Source of the DNA: PLA5 sp040901705
GTDB taxonomy: Bacteria; Planctomycetota; Planctomycetia; Pirellulales; PLA5
Direction of reading: 5' to 3'
Assembly: GCA_040901705.1 (NCBI GenBank)
Contig: JBBDYI010000281.1
Coordinates: 1-16,534, forward strand
DNA length: 16,534 bases
The notes below the pieces were generated by a model. The model saw only the letters and a program-made list of their open reading frames with translations. It did no database searches and was not told the DNA's origin. Shown in pieces: positions 5,960 to 15,515 of this stretch. Every line of letters starts with the position of its first letter. The first letter of the stretch is position 1. The position numbers and the translations under genes were made by a program.

Positions 5960-8900
5960 ATGTCGCTGGATTACGGTAATCGCCAGGGCTCGTCCTGGCA
6001 CGACAGACGACGCGCACGCAAGGCACGGCGGAGCAACCGGCCGCGCCGACGCAACCGGCATAGCGCCGCGAGCGAGCGGCGCGGCGTCATTCTGTTGCTG
6101 ATCATCAGCTTGCTGTCGCTGTTCTCGATGATCGCCATCACGTATGTCGTCTCGGCCGGCAGCCACAAGAAATCGTCCTACGCCATCACCAAGGGCGGCG
6201 GATACTACGGCACCGATCCCAAGGAAATCGCCGACCGCGCTCTCTATTACACGCTCGTCGGCACGACCAATCCTCGCTCACCGTTCGTGTTCCACGACAT
6301 GCTCGGCGACATGTACGGCCATTTCGGCATCGGCGGCAAGCTCGCCGCGGTAGCGAAAAAAGCCAACGGCGAAATGCTGGAGATCACGCTTTCGGCGACG
6401 CCGAATATGCCGTTCGGCCGCGCCAATATGGAAGAGATGGGCTACCTGGCCGGCTCGGTCATCACCTTGCTCGACGGCGAGGGGATCGGTCTGTCGACGC
6501 ACATCATTTGGCAAAGCTTGGAAACGCCGACGATCATTCGCGTCCGGCCCTGGATCGCCGACGAACCGCGCAAGATCATGCCCGCGCCGGGCGACCGGTT
6601 CTGGATCAACGGACAGCCGTTTTCCGGCATGGGCTTTGGCTACAACAAGTCGACGCATCGCCTCGACGCCGAGGGCGAGGCTGGTCCGATTCGCGAATCG
6701 GTCAACTTCGGCGAAGTCCTCGGCAAGAACGTCAACAGTTTCCGAGATTGGGTGGATAAGGCCGATAAAGAGTTGCTATTCGGTGGAGCGAACGAGGAAT
6801 ACGACGCGCCCGACATCGACAACATGTTCATGGCCTTCGTGCCCGGCAACCCGTCGCAGCGGGTGATTCCGTCGTTCCATCGTCCGGCACTGGTCCGCAA
6901 GGCCGGTGCGTCGAAGAAAACGATGCTTCGCCCGCTGAAGGAGGATAATCCAAACTTCACCGGCTCGAATCCGAATTTCGATCCGGTCGAAGGCGAGTGG
7001 GACGTCGACAACGACCGCGACGGTCGACAGGACAGCATCTGGCTCGATCCGGGTTGGCCCGCGCAAGTGGCGGCCAATGGCCAGACGTACAAACATCTGG
7101 TGGCGATCATGGTCCGCCCGCTCGACGGCGGCATCGACATCAACGCCGTCGGAAACATGGCCCACGCGGCGCAACAAGGGGCCGAAGCCCCCAAGGGCGG
7201 CTACGGTCTGGCCACCGGCGCGGCCGAACTCGATCCGACGGTGCTGTCCGCCACGCCGAATTGGTTCCGCAAGATTCTCGGCCAACCGAGCGGCAATTCC
7301 GGCAACGTGAACCCAAATGACATCGGCCGCTACGGCGCAGACGGTCAGCCGGGCACGAAGCAGGACCAGGACCGTTTGCGAAAGTCGCGGCAGTTGAACT
7401 ACCCGGAAAACTGGGAATGGCAGCCGGTCAATCCGATGGCCCGCGACTTCGGATCGCCACCGCCGCTGTTGTGGAGCACGCGGCCGCTGGAGATCGATCC
7501 GAACACGGGCCAGGTGAACTGGAGCAAACCACCGCCGACAAGCGCGGACGGCGCGAAGGTTTCGCCGTATGAGTTGGATCTCTCGCGCAACGCCCCCCGC
7601 GGCCCGCTTACCCAGGCCCGCGACGCTCCGTTCACCTACGCCGAGTACGAGCGGTGCATTCGCCGCAACGACGGCGACGTGACCGGTCTGCCGGAGCGGT
7701 TGTGGAACCTGCTGCCCGACGAGTTGAAGAACTATCCGTACCGGATTTCGCCGGGCAATTTCGACGTGCCGGGACCGAATGTGCAGGTCCGCCGCACGGT
7801 TCGCGAGATGACGCTCAATCAATCGCCGGTCAGCGGCGAAGCGGCCCGTGTGGCGAAGAGCTACGTCGACATTCTCCGCGCCCGCATCAAGAAGGCTGGC
7901 GGCGAAGAGTCGATGCTGCTCGAGGCCTACGTGCCGGCGGAAATGCGCGCCGGGCTGCGCATGGACTTGAACCGCCCGTTCGGCAACGGTCTGGACGACA
8001 ACCGCAACGGCATCATCGACGAAGGCGGAACCGTTCTTACGCACAAAGGCGAGGGCGAACAGGGCGAACCGGTGCAAGGCTTCGCCGACTCGAACCTGCT
8101 CAACGACGATCCGTTGGAGCGCGATAAGAACGAGGTCCGCGACGTTTACATCCGCAACCTGTTCGTGCTGACGCTCGCCGTGGCGACACCAGGCGACGAT
8201 ACCTACGACTGGCAGGGCGCCGCGCACCGCACGTTTTGCAAGGAAGTCGCCCAGTGGTGCGTGAACGTTTGCGACATGCGCGACCGCGATTTCATCATGA
8301 CGCGTTTCACCTACGACATCAATCCGTTCGACGGCGACGGCTGGGCGCCGCCGGCCCCGGGACAGCCGCAGTGGAACACGCAAACCGTGTTCGGCGTCGA
8401 ACGGCCCGAGTTGATCATCACCGAAGCGCTCGTCGGCCACGACGCGCGGTTCAGCGAAGACGCCGGCAAGCGCGTCCAGCGCAAGAAGCCGCAAGGCTGG
8501 ATTTACGTCGAACTTTACAATCCGTGGACGGACAAAGAAGCCTTTTCAGGCGAGTTGTATCAGCATAGCCGTTCGACGCAGTTGAGCACCGGCGTGGTCC
8601 TCGATCAGCTTTCGCCGCCGTTGGTTCAGGGCAGCGCGGCTAGCGCCAAGCCGGTATGGCGGATGTTGTTCCACCGGAGGGATTTCATCGACGTCGACGA
8701 CTTGCCGACGTCGCGGATCGAATCGTCGGAAGGTTATTTTGCCCGCACGGTTTACTTCGACGACAAGCCGGTGACGCTGCCCGGCGACGGGACGCGTAAT
8801 CAGTGGGACTATTTTCGCCGCACGGTGCAGCCGATTGCGCCGATTCGGCCCGGCCAGTTCGCGGTGGTCGGTTCGCGGCGCGTGCAGAACATGGGCCAGA

Positions 8901-10588
8901 ATCGCTTTATCAAGTTGACGCCGTCGCCCGATCCGACGAGCAGCGTCGTCGACTTCTTTGGCCAGAAGGCCGGGAACGATCCGTTGTCGAAGCTGCCTCC
9001 GGTGGCGATCATCTGCGACGGGCAGCGACTGCCCGGCGGCGGCGACAATTCCCAGGACCAGCGAGCGGCCAGCGTCACGGAGCCGGGCGCGTCCTACGAC
9101 GACTATTTCTTGTCCGGCAACGGTATGCCGCGGCAAAGCGGTTATCCGGACAGAATTATCGAACCGGGCAACATGACGCCACATGCCTTTTTGAAGGGCT
9201 TGGGCGACGAGGACAGCGGCGCGTATTCGCCGCAGTTCGATCGGCCGTTGGACACGTGGAGGACGGACGAATCGCCCGCCAAGCTGACGACGCCCGGTCT
9301 CACGCTCGGTTATCGCATGGTGTACCTCCAGCGGTTGGCCGACCCGTCGAAGCCGTTCCATCTGAGCGAAAACCCGTTCCGCACGATCGACGGCATGTGG
9401 GCCGATCTGACGGTCTATAACAGCGAAGCCGAAGGCGATAACCTGCAGTTCGTTTCCCGCGAACGCGGCGTGACGGCGAAAGCCGACGGCCAGGAAAGCA
9501 TGCTGTGGAAGCAGGAACCCAAGGGTGGTCAGGCGCCGGGCGGCGTCATGCAGCAATCGTTCGGCCGTCGCAACAAGTCGCTCGGCGGCGAGGGCGGTGA
9601 AACGGCGACCCCCTATCCGTGGTTGACGTTCCTCAATCGGCCGTTCGCCAACCCGATGGAACTGCTGCTCGTTCCCCGCGGTTCGTCGATCGACTTGCTG
9701 CGGCAATACGACGTCCCAATCGGCAATCGCCAGAACCTCGGCGACGTCTATTCGCGGCCGAGCAGCCAGTGGCACTTTCCGCACCTCCGCAATTTCTTTT
9801 ACAACACCCAGGACGGAACGTCGCTGCTCGGTCCGCAAGACTGGGCGCTGCTGTTCGAGTTCGTCGGCGTTCCTTCGCCGTGGGTCGGCACGGAAGTGGC
9901 GGGCACCGCGCAGAACTACACGGAAATCAAGCAGATGCGGCCGCCGTTCTTCAACAAAGTCAACAGCTATCGCGAACCCGGCCGCACCAACCTGAACGCC
10001 GTTTCAGAAGCGCCTCCGGTGGCCGTGCTCACGAGCCAACCCGACCAGACGCAATACGAGCGGACGTTTACGAACCTCAACAGCGCCCGCGGCAGCACGA
10101 TGACGGGCGGGTTCGAGCGTCCGTTCCGTTCCTACGGCGGCGCCGACCTGGTTTCGGCGGAAACGGCGGGCGAGGCCATCAAGCCGATCGACGTGACGAT
10201 CTTTCGTCGCGAGTCGCGCGGTTCCAGCACGCCGCTGTTCGCCTACAGTGCGACTGGCGGGGGCGGAGCGGCCGACGCCAATCCCTATCCGAAACGCAAT
10301 CCGTACTTCTACTATCAAAGCCTGATGCGGATGGCGGCGACCACCACGACGCGGTCGAACGTGTACGCCATCTGGATAACCGTGGGTCGATTCGAGGCCG
10401 AACCGACGCCGCCGACGGAATCGCATCCGGACGGCTACCGTCTCGGTGCGGAAATCGGCTGGGACACCGGGGCCATCGAAAGGCACCGAGCGTTTTACAT
10501 GGTCGACCGGACAGTCCCGGTAGCATGTCAGCCGGGCCAGATCAACAATATCCAACGCGCGGTGATGGTCAGTCGATTGGTCGACTGA
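5960..10588 (+). CDS. Giant GspK-like minor pseudopilin / pseudopilus tip protein
   Basis: 1542 aa. The first 41 residues are strongly basic, then RRGVILLLIISLLSLFSMIA forms a single membrane helix (about 43-63), with predicted prepilin cleavage after Gly42. Position +5 is Leu, not Glu; in known systems the tip subunit GspK is the pseudopilin that lacks Glu5, so this and the gene order at the end of the cluster support a GspK role. Proteobacterial GspK is about 300-350 aa, so this ectodomain is more than four times larger. Two EF-hand-like Asp/Asn loops are visible: D350-N-D352-R-D354-G-R-Q-D358 and D679-D-N-R-N-G-I-I-D687-E. The preceding LNRPFGNGLDDN phrase is one I associate with planctomycete exported proteins. 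Polar, Pro/Gly/Asn-rich sequence throughout and no second hydrophobic segment indicate an extracytoplasmic domain anchored in the inner membrane. The call as GspK is an inference from the N-terminus and context; it could be a PilX-like or dedicated surface protein assembled by the same machine. Confidence 0.8.
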   Translation: MSLDYGNRQGSSWHDRRRARKARRSNRPRRRNRHSAASERRGVILLLIISLLSLFSMIAITYVVSAGSHKKSSYAITKGGGYYGTDPKEIADRALYYTLVGTTNPRSPFVFHDMLGDMYGHFGIGGKLAAVAKKANGEMLEITLSATPNMPFGRANMEEMGYLAGSVITLLDGEGIGLSTHIIWQSLETPTIIRVRPWIADEPRKIMPAPGDRFWINGQPFSGMGFGYNKSTHRLDAEGEAGPIRESVNFGEVLGKNVNSFRDWVDKADKELLFGGANEEYDAPDIDNMFMAFVPGNPSQRVIPSFHRPALVRKAGASKKTMLRPLKEDNPNFTGSNPNFDPVEGEWDVDNDRDGRQDSIWLDPGWPAQVAANGQTYKHLVAIMVRPLDGGIDINAVGNMAHAAQQGAEAPKGGYGLATGAAELDPTVLSATPNWFRKILGQPSGNSGNVNPNDIGRYGADGQPGTKQDQDRLRKSRQLNYPENWEWQPVNPMARDFGSPPPLLWSTRPLEIDPNTGQVNWSKPPPTSADGAKVSPYELDLSRNAPRGPLTQARDAPFTYAEYERCIRRNDGDVTGLPERLWNLLPDELKNYPYRISPGNFDVPGPNVQVRRTVREMTLNQSPVSGEAARVAKSYVDILRARIKKAGGEESMLLEAYVPAEMRAGLRMDLNRPFGNGLDDNRNGIIDEGGTVLTHKGEGEQGEPVQGFADSNLLNDDPLERDKNEVRDVYIRNLFVLTLAVATPGDDTYDWQGAAHRTFCKEVAQWCVNVCDMRDRDFIMTRFTYDINPFDGDGWAPPAPGQPQWNTQTVFGVERPELIITEALVGHDARFSEDAGKRVQRKKPQGWIYVELYNPWTDKEAFSGELYQHSRSTQLSTGVVLDQLSPPLVQGSAASAKPVWRMLFHRRDFIDVDDLPTSRIESSEGYFARTVYFDDKPVTLPGDGTRNQWDYFRRTVQPIAPIRPGQFAVVGSRRVQNMGQNRFIKLTPSPDPTSSVVDFFGQKAGNDPLSKLPPVAIICDGQRLPGGGDNSQDQRAASVTEPGASYDDYFLSGNGMPRQSGYPDRIIEPGNMTPHAFLKGLGDEDSGAYSPQFDRPLDTWRTDESPAKLTTPGLTLGYRMVYLQRLADPSKPFHLSENPFRTIDGMWADLTVYNSEAEGDNLQFVSRERGVTAKADGQESMLWKQEPKGGQAPGGVMQQSFGRRNKSLGGEGGETATPYPWLTFLNRPFANPMELLLVPRGSSIDLLRQYDVPIGNRQNLGDVYSRPSSQWHFPHLRNFFYNTQDGTSLLGPQDWALLFEFVGVPSPWVGTEVAGTAQNYTEIKQMRPPFFNKVNSYREPGRTNLNAVSEAPPVAVLTSQPDQTQYERTFTNLNSARGSTMTGGFERPFRSYGGADLVSAETAGEAIKPIDVTIFRRESRGSSTPLFAYSATGGGGAADANPYPKRNPYFYYQSLMRMAATTTTRSNVYAIWITVGRFEAEPTPPTESHPDGYRLGAEIGWDTGAIERHRAFYMVDRTVPVACQPGQINNIQRAVMVSRLVD

Positions 10589-10621
10589 CATCGGCGGCGG
10601 ATGGACGAATCGATGGCTTTT

Positions 10622-10656
10622 CGCGGCCACGCGAGGGACTCCCTTGCGCGGCCGCG
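10622..10656 (+). terminator. Strong hairpin after the GspK-like gene, possible terminator
   Basis: Positions 10622-10638 pair with 10640-10656: 17-base arms with only two non-Watson-Crick positions (one A-C, one G-U) around a very tight centre. It begins 33 bases after the stop codon and is followed by TTGCTTCGTATT, which is only moderately T-rich. It probably ends the secretion transcript or protects its 3' end. Confidence 0.5.
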
Positions 10657-10668
10657 TTGCTTCGTATT

Positions 10669-10716
10669 GGCCGGCTCGTTTCGGCCGGCCCGATTTGGCG
10701 GGCTCATTTCGGCGGG
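10669..10716. repeat. Two imperfect 20-base direct repeats, 28 bases apart
   Basis: GGCCGGCTCGTTTCGGCCGG at 10669-10688 and GGCGGGCTCATTTCGGCGGG at 10697-10716 agree at 17 of 20 positions. The first copy is itself an inverted repeat (GCCGGC...GCCGGC). The rest of the spacer 10589-10897 shows no gene apart from the hairpin and the promoter-like sequence noted separately. Confidence 0.5.
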
Positions 10717-10750
10717 GGCGACAATCGCGCTTGCGGATTGCCTGCCGTGG

Positions 10751-10779
10751 TTGCGAAACACCGGACGTTCCGCTATTTT
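10751..10779 (+). promoter_or_regulatory. Possible promoter for the small basic protein gene
   Basis: TTGCGA at 10751-10756 and TATTTT at 10774-10779 are 17 bases apart; each matches its sigma-70 consensus at four of six positions. It lies about 120 bases upstream of the small ORF at 10898. Confidence 0.35.
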
Positions 10780-10897
10780 GGGTAACGTAGGGCATAGGCG
10801 GTTCGAGTCGCGCGCTTCGTTTCGGTAGTTCGACCGGCCCGCCGCGCTCGGATTTTGGCAACAGTATCGACAAATTTCGAACTTCGGAGTCGCATTT

Positions 10898-10987
10898 GTG
10901 GGAGTAAAGAAAACGGGCAAGGGGCGGCGAAAGCTGGGGCAGAAGAAGCGTCGTATGCGGGCGAAGATTCGCCACCGCAAACGGTAG
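10898..10987 (+). CDS. Very small, highly basic protein, possible ribosomal protein of bS22/COX24 type
   Basis: 29 aa, GTG start. GGAG at 10886-10889 lies eight bases before the start codon. The product begins VGVKKTGKGRRKLGQKKRRM and ends RAKIRHRKR; 16 of 29 residues are Lys or Arg and none is acidic. The KKRRMRAKIRHRK core resembles the K-R-R-x-K-M-x-x-H-K-x-R-K signature of small ribosome-associated proteins (mycobacterial bS22, mitochondrial COX24/AURKAIP1 C-terminus). This is a resemblance, not a confirmed homology. It would be missed by gene callers with a 90-base or larger cutoff. The following spacer 10988-11371 (384 bases) holds no gene that I can recognise. Confidence 0.6.
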   Translation: MGVKKTGKGRRKLGQKKRRMRAKIRHRKR

Positions 10988-11371
10988 CCGCCCGCCTATT
11001 CGCGCCGGCCGAGGCGGTCGGCGAGGTTTCCTGGACGTGGTTGGGCATTGCGGGTTCGTTCGGCGGTGATTCTGTTGTCGACCGCCGCGCACCCTGGCCC
11101 CTCTTGGCGGGAATCGTCGACGAAAATGCAGCGCGTAGATTTGCGACGCTAAGCTAGCTCTGCGCGCCGCCGCTGCGGCACGCCGAGACGATGAACTTCC
11201 CGATCGAACCCGATCGCCTCCGGCGTGGCACGTTCGCCGCGCAAGCGATAAGATGCAGCGCGTTCGGCGTTCGCTCGCACGGCCGGACCGCGCGGCGCGG
11301 CGTTCCGGTCCGACGGCAATTGCAAGCCACCGGCCCATCTGACTTCTCTCTCCTTCATACCACCGAACGCG

Positions 11372-12346
11372 ATGCGACAGGCCGGCACGATCGACAACGA
11401 GGCCGACGCCCAGCGGTTGGCCGAATACCTGCTGACCATCGGCATCGCGGCCCGCGTCCTCCGCGAAAGCGACGGCTGGAGCGTGTGGGTTCGCGACGAG
11501 GCCCAGGTCGAGCGGGCGAAGGCGGAACTCGCGGCGTTCTCGGCCAACCGTGGCGATCCAAAATACGCGGCCGCCGCGCCCCTGGCCCGTTCGATCCAAA
11601 AAGTGGAAAGCGCCCGCGAAGCACAAACGCGGCGCAACGTGGTCGACATGCGGGTCCACTGGCGCAAGCCGGCGATCGGCCGCACGCCGGTCGCGATGCT
11701 GCTGATTTTCGCCAGCATCGCCGTCACGCTGCTTACCAGTTTCGGCGGCGCCCAGGCCCGCGACGATGCGCGGCGGGCGGCGCTGCTGGGCAGAATCTGG
11801 ATCGCCGAACCGCCGCTCGTCGGCGAAGCGACGCTCGAAGCCGTCGCCCACGGCGAACTCTGGCGGCTGGTGACGCCGATTTTGCTGCACCTCAGCCCGA
11901 TGCATCTGTTGTTCAACATGATGTGGCTGTACCACCTCGGCATGGTGGTCGAGGCGATCGAAGGCTCGTGGCGATTCGCTCTGCTCGTGCTGGTCGTCGC
12001 GGTGTCGTCGAACCTGGCGCAGTTCTATTGTCCGCATCCGGAGGCTCTCTTGACGGCGCAATCGAACCGGATCGCGATCGCGCTGACGCCCAGTCCCTGG
12101 TTCGGCGGCATGTCGGGCGTCGTGTACGGCCTGTTCGGGTACGTGTGGATCCGCGCGCGGCGCGATCCGTTGTCGCGGTACTTCATGGACGACCAGACGG
12201 TGCTATTGATGATCGTTTGGTTCTTCGTGTGTCTGTTCGGTTTCGTCGGTCCGGTGGCGAACACGGCCCACGGCGTCGGCCTGCTCGTCGGCATGGCGGT
12301 CGGCTACGGCGTGGCGAAGTTGAAAATGTATCGGCTGCGGCACTGA
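11372..12346 (+). CDS. glpG: Rhomboid intramembrane serine protease, GlpG type
   Basis: 324 aa. Rhomboid proteases cleave transmembrane segments within the inner membrane. Residues 8-63 match the cytosolic GlpG N-terminal domain, including W-x-V-W-V-R-DEAQVERAKAELAAF and DPKY. The core has HLSPMHLLFN (173-182), with His178 and Asn182 corresponding to the oxyanion His150/Asn154 of E. coli GlpG, the nucleophile Ser248 in GGMSGVVYG, and His300 in NTAHGVGL. Several hydrophobic segments consistent with six membrane helices follow residue 104. Compared with E. coli GlpG, the stretch between the HN pair and the active Ser is about 19 residues longer; the extra part (around 219-241, PHPEALLTAQSNRIAIALTP) falls in the loop before the catalytic helix, on the side where substrate gating occurs. 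No clear Shine-Dalgarno precedes the ATG, but the N-terminal domain fits this start. The substrate is unknown. Confidence 0.92.
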   Translation: MRQAGTIDNEADAQRLAEYLLTIGIAARVLRESDGWSVWVRDEAQVERAKAELAAFSANRGDPKYAAAAPLARSIQKVESAREAQTRRNVVDMRVHWRKPAIGRTPVAMLLIFASIAVTLLTSFGGAQARDDARRAALLGRIWIAEPPLVGEATLEAVAHGELWRLVTPILLHLSPMHLLFNMMWLYHLGMVVEAIEGSWRFALLVLVVAVSSNLAQFYCPHPEALLTAQSNRIAIALTPSPWFGGMSGVVYGLFGYVWIRARRDPLSRYFMDDQTVLLMIVWFFVCLFGFVGPVANTAHGVGLLVGMAVGYGVAKLKMYRLRH

Positions 12347-12794
12347 TTGGTCCGTTTGGTCCGCGGCGACGCAATGGCCCCGATTTGGCCGGCGGCGCCG
12401 TAAAGCGGCGGGGGCATTCGGGGGTGTTCTCGCGCTGGAAAGGTGGGAAAATTCCCTTAATCTGGCCTTTGCAGTCTGGCGACTACAAGTAGAATGAAGT
12501 GTTCGTCGGCGTTTCACGCGAAACGGTCGAGAATCGAGGGGGCAGCGTTTGGATCGGCGCGACGGCGGCGGATGCCTTCGGCGGGGGTTGCCCGGCCGCT
12601 GGTTTTTGCTGTGCGTTTCCCACCTCAACGTCGATCGGGGCTGAGGTAGACCGTGCTCGGCTGGCGTCGTGTCTGGCCACGCCGGTGGTAAAATCGATTT
12701 TCGGCGTCGGCACGGTGGTTTGCTCCGCACCGGCGGCAGCCCATCGGACCGAGATGCCGATGACGCCGCACGAAAACGAGTACGAACGCGACCG
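12347..12794. other. Spacer without a convincing gene after the rhomboid gene
   Basis: About 450 bases. A GC-rich hairpin, CGCCG-TAAAG-CGGCG at 12396-12410, lies 50 bases after the rhomboid stop and lacks a T-tract. TTGCAG at 12469-12474 and TAGAAT at 12490-12495 (15-base spacing, too short for a good promoter) precede a parS-like palindrome. TAAAAT at 12689-12694 is another isolated -10-like sequence. An open frame runs through 12499-13089 but looks non-coding (see rejected items). Confidence 0.4.
12511..12524. promoter_or_regulatory. parS-like palindrome
   Basis: GTTTCACGCGAAAC differs by one base from the palindromic core of the widely conserved chromosomal ParB-binding site parS (GTTTCACGTGAAAC). 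The flanking bases are C and G instead of the usual T and A. No parA or parB gene is present in the window. A single near-match can arise by chance. Confidence 0.35.
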
Positions 12795-13038
12795 TCGGGC
12801 AAGATCGTCGGGCAAGATCGTCGGGCAAGATCGTCGGGCAAGATCGTNNNNNNNNNNNNNNNNNNNNNNNNNNNNNNNNNNNNNNNNNNNNNNNNNNNNN
12901 NNNNNNNNNNNNNNNNNNNNNNNNNNNNNNNNNNNNNNNNNNNNNNNTCGGGCAAGATCGTCGGGCAAGATCGTCGGGCAAGATCGTCGGGCAAGATCGT
13001 CGCGCAGGATCGCCGCGCTAGATAGTGGCGCAAGACAA
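12795..13038. repeat. 13-bp tandem repeat array interrupted by an assembly gap
   Basis: The unit is TCGGGCAAGATCG. Four exact copies occupy 12795-12846, then comes a run of 100 N, then four exact copies occupy 12948-12999. They are followed by three decaying copies: TCGCGCAGGATCG (13000-13012), CCGCGCTAGATAG (13013-13025) and TGGCGCAAGACAA (13026-13038). The true copy number is unknown because the gap is of conventional size. Thirteen is not a multiple of three and the unit contains no stop in any frame, so every reading frame stays open across it; open frames here are not evidence of a gene. Confidence 0.9.
12848..12947. other. Assembly gap (100 N)
   Basis: Exactly 100 N, the usual placeholder for a gap of unknown size, flanked on both sides by identical 13-bp repeat units. 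The assembly evidently failed to resolve the array. Confidence 0.98.
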
Positions 13039-13202
13039 ACGATCGGGCCGGAGGATTCGGCGTATCCGTTTGGCGGCGACTCGCGTTAAGATAATTAGGT
13101 GAACATCGTCAGGCGGCCGGTGTATGGCCGCCGCTTTACTAGGCGTTTCCCCGCTGCCGCAACGAGCGGCAGGCAAATTGACCTTCGGTCGAGGCCCGTA
13201 TC

Positions 13203-15302
<2,100 letters not shown>

Positions 15303-15334
15303 CTGCCGATCCCAGCGCCAGCGAACGCTCGGCC

Positions 15335-15390
15335 GCGGATCGTAGGTTGCGGATCGTTAGTTGCGGATCGTTGCGTGCGGATCAGGCACC
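15335..15390. repeat. 14-bp tandem repeat (paired heptamers) after fusA
   Basis: Three clear 14-base units begin with GCGGATC: GCGGATCGTAGGTT (15335-15348), GCGGATCGTTAGTT (15349-15362) and GCGGATCGTTGCGT (15363-15376), with a degenerate fourth, GCGGATCAGGCACC (15377-15390). Each unit is a constant heptamer GCGGATC alternating with a variable one. It lies in the spacer between fusA and the DUF420 gene. Confidence 0.75.
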
Positions 15391-15479
15391 GCTCTCGATG
15401 CGTCGACGGCTGGGCCGCGCGCCGTGTTTCGCAACAATTGCCAACAGAAGTCCGCGCCGCAGCAGGCGGCAGTTCGGCT

Positions 15480-15508
15480 CTGGCGGAATGTTCGGCAATT
15501 GGGATAAT
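15480..15508 (+). promoter_or_regulatory. Possible promoter giving a near-leaderless DUF420 transcript
   Basis: GATAAT at 15503-15508 matches the -10 consensus at five of six positions and ends seven bases before ATG 15516, where transcription would normally begin. CTGGCG at 15480-15485 (17-base spacing) is a weak -35 with three matches. No Shine-Dalgarno is present before this ATG, which fits a leaderless message. Confidence 0.4.
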
Positions 15509-15515
15509 CGCTAGC

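Noticed and set aside
6776..9838. Very long minus-strand open frames opposite the GspK-like gene
   Set aside because: The + strand frame has a prepilin N-terminus, SD and coherent composition over 1542 codons; the antisense products are Arg/His/Val-rich without domains, as expected from GC-rich codon structure.
10796..10815. GGTTCGAGTC resembling a tRNA T-loop
   Set aside because: The flanking bases (GGCGG and CGCGC) do not pair as a T-stem, and no acceptor or anticodon arm can be placed around it.
10004..12061. Long minus-strand open frame covering the spacer and the rhomboid gene
   Set aside because: It overlaps the GspK-like 3' end, the small basic gene and the rhomboid gene in antisense; its product is Arg-rich with no recognisable domain.
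12203..13033. Minus-strand open frames over the array and the rhomboid 3' end
   Set aside because: They are antisense to the rhomboid gene or to the tandem array and have low-complexity Arg/Pro-rich products typical of high-GC shadow frames.
12795..13038. CRISPR array
   Set aside because: The 13-base units are directly adjacent with no spacers, and there are no cas genes nearby.
12499..13089. Open reading frame running through the 13-bp array, including a possible start at 12754 (MPMTPHENEYERDRR...)
   Set aside because: The frame is open because the 13-bp unit has no stop codon in any frame, the part before the array has no recognisable domain or SD, and the frame after the gap depends on an unknown gap length.
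15375..15515. N-terminal extension of the DUF420 protein
   Set aside because: It would be translated from the end of a tandem repeat, is not hydrophobic, and is absent from the family pattern.
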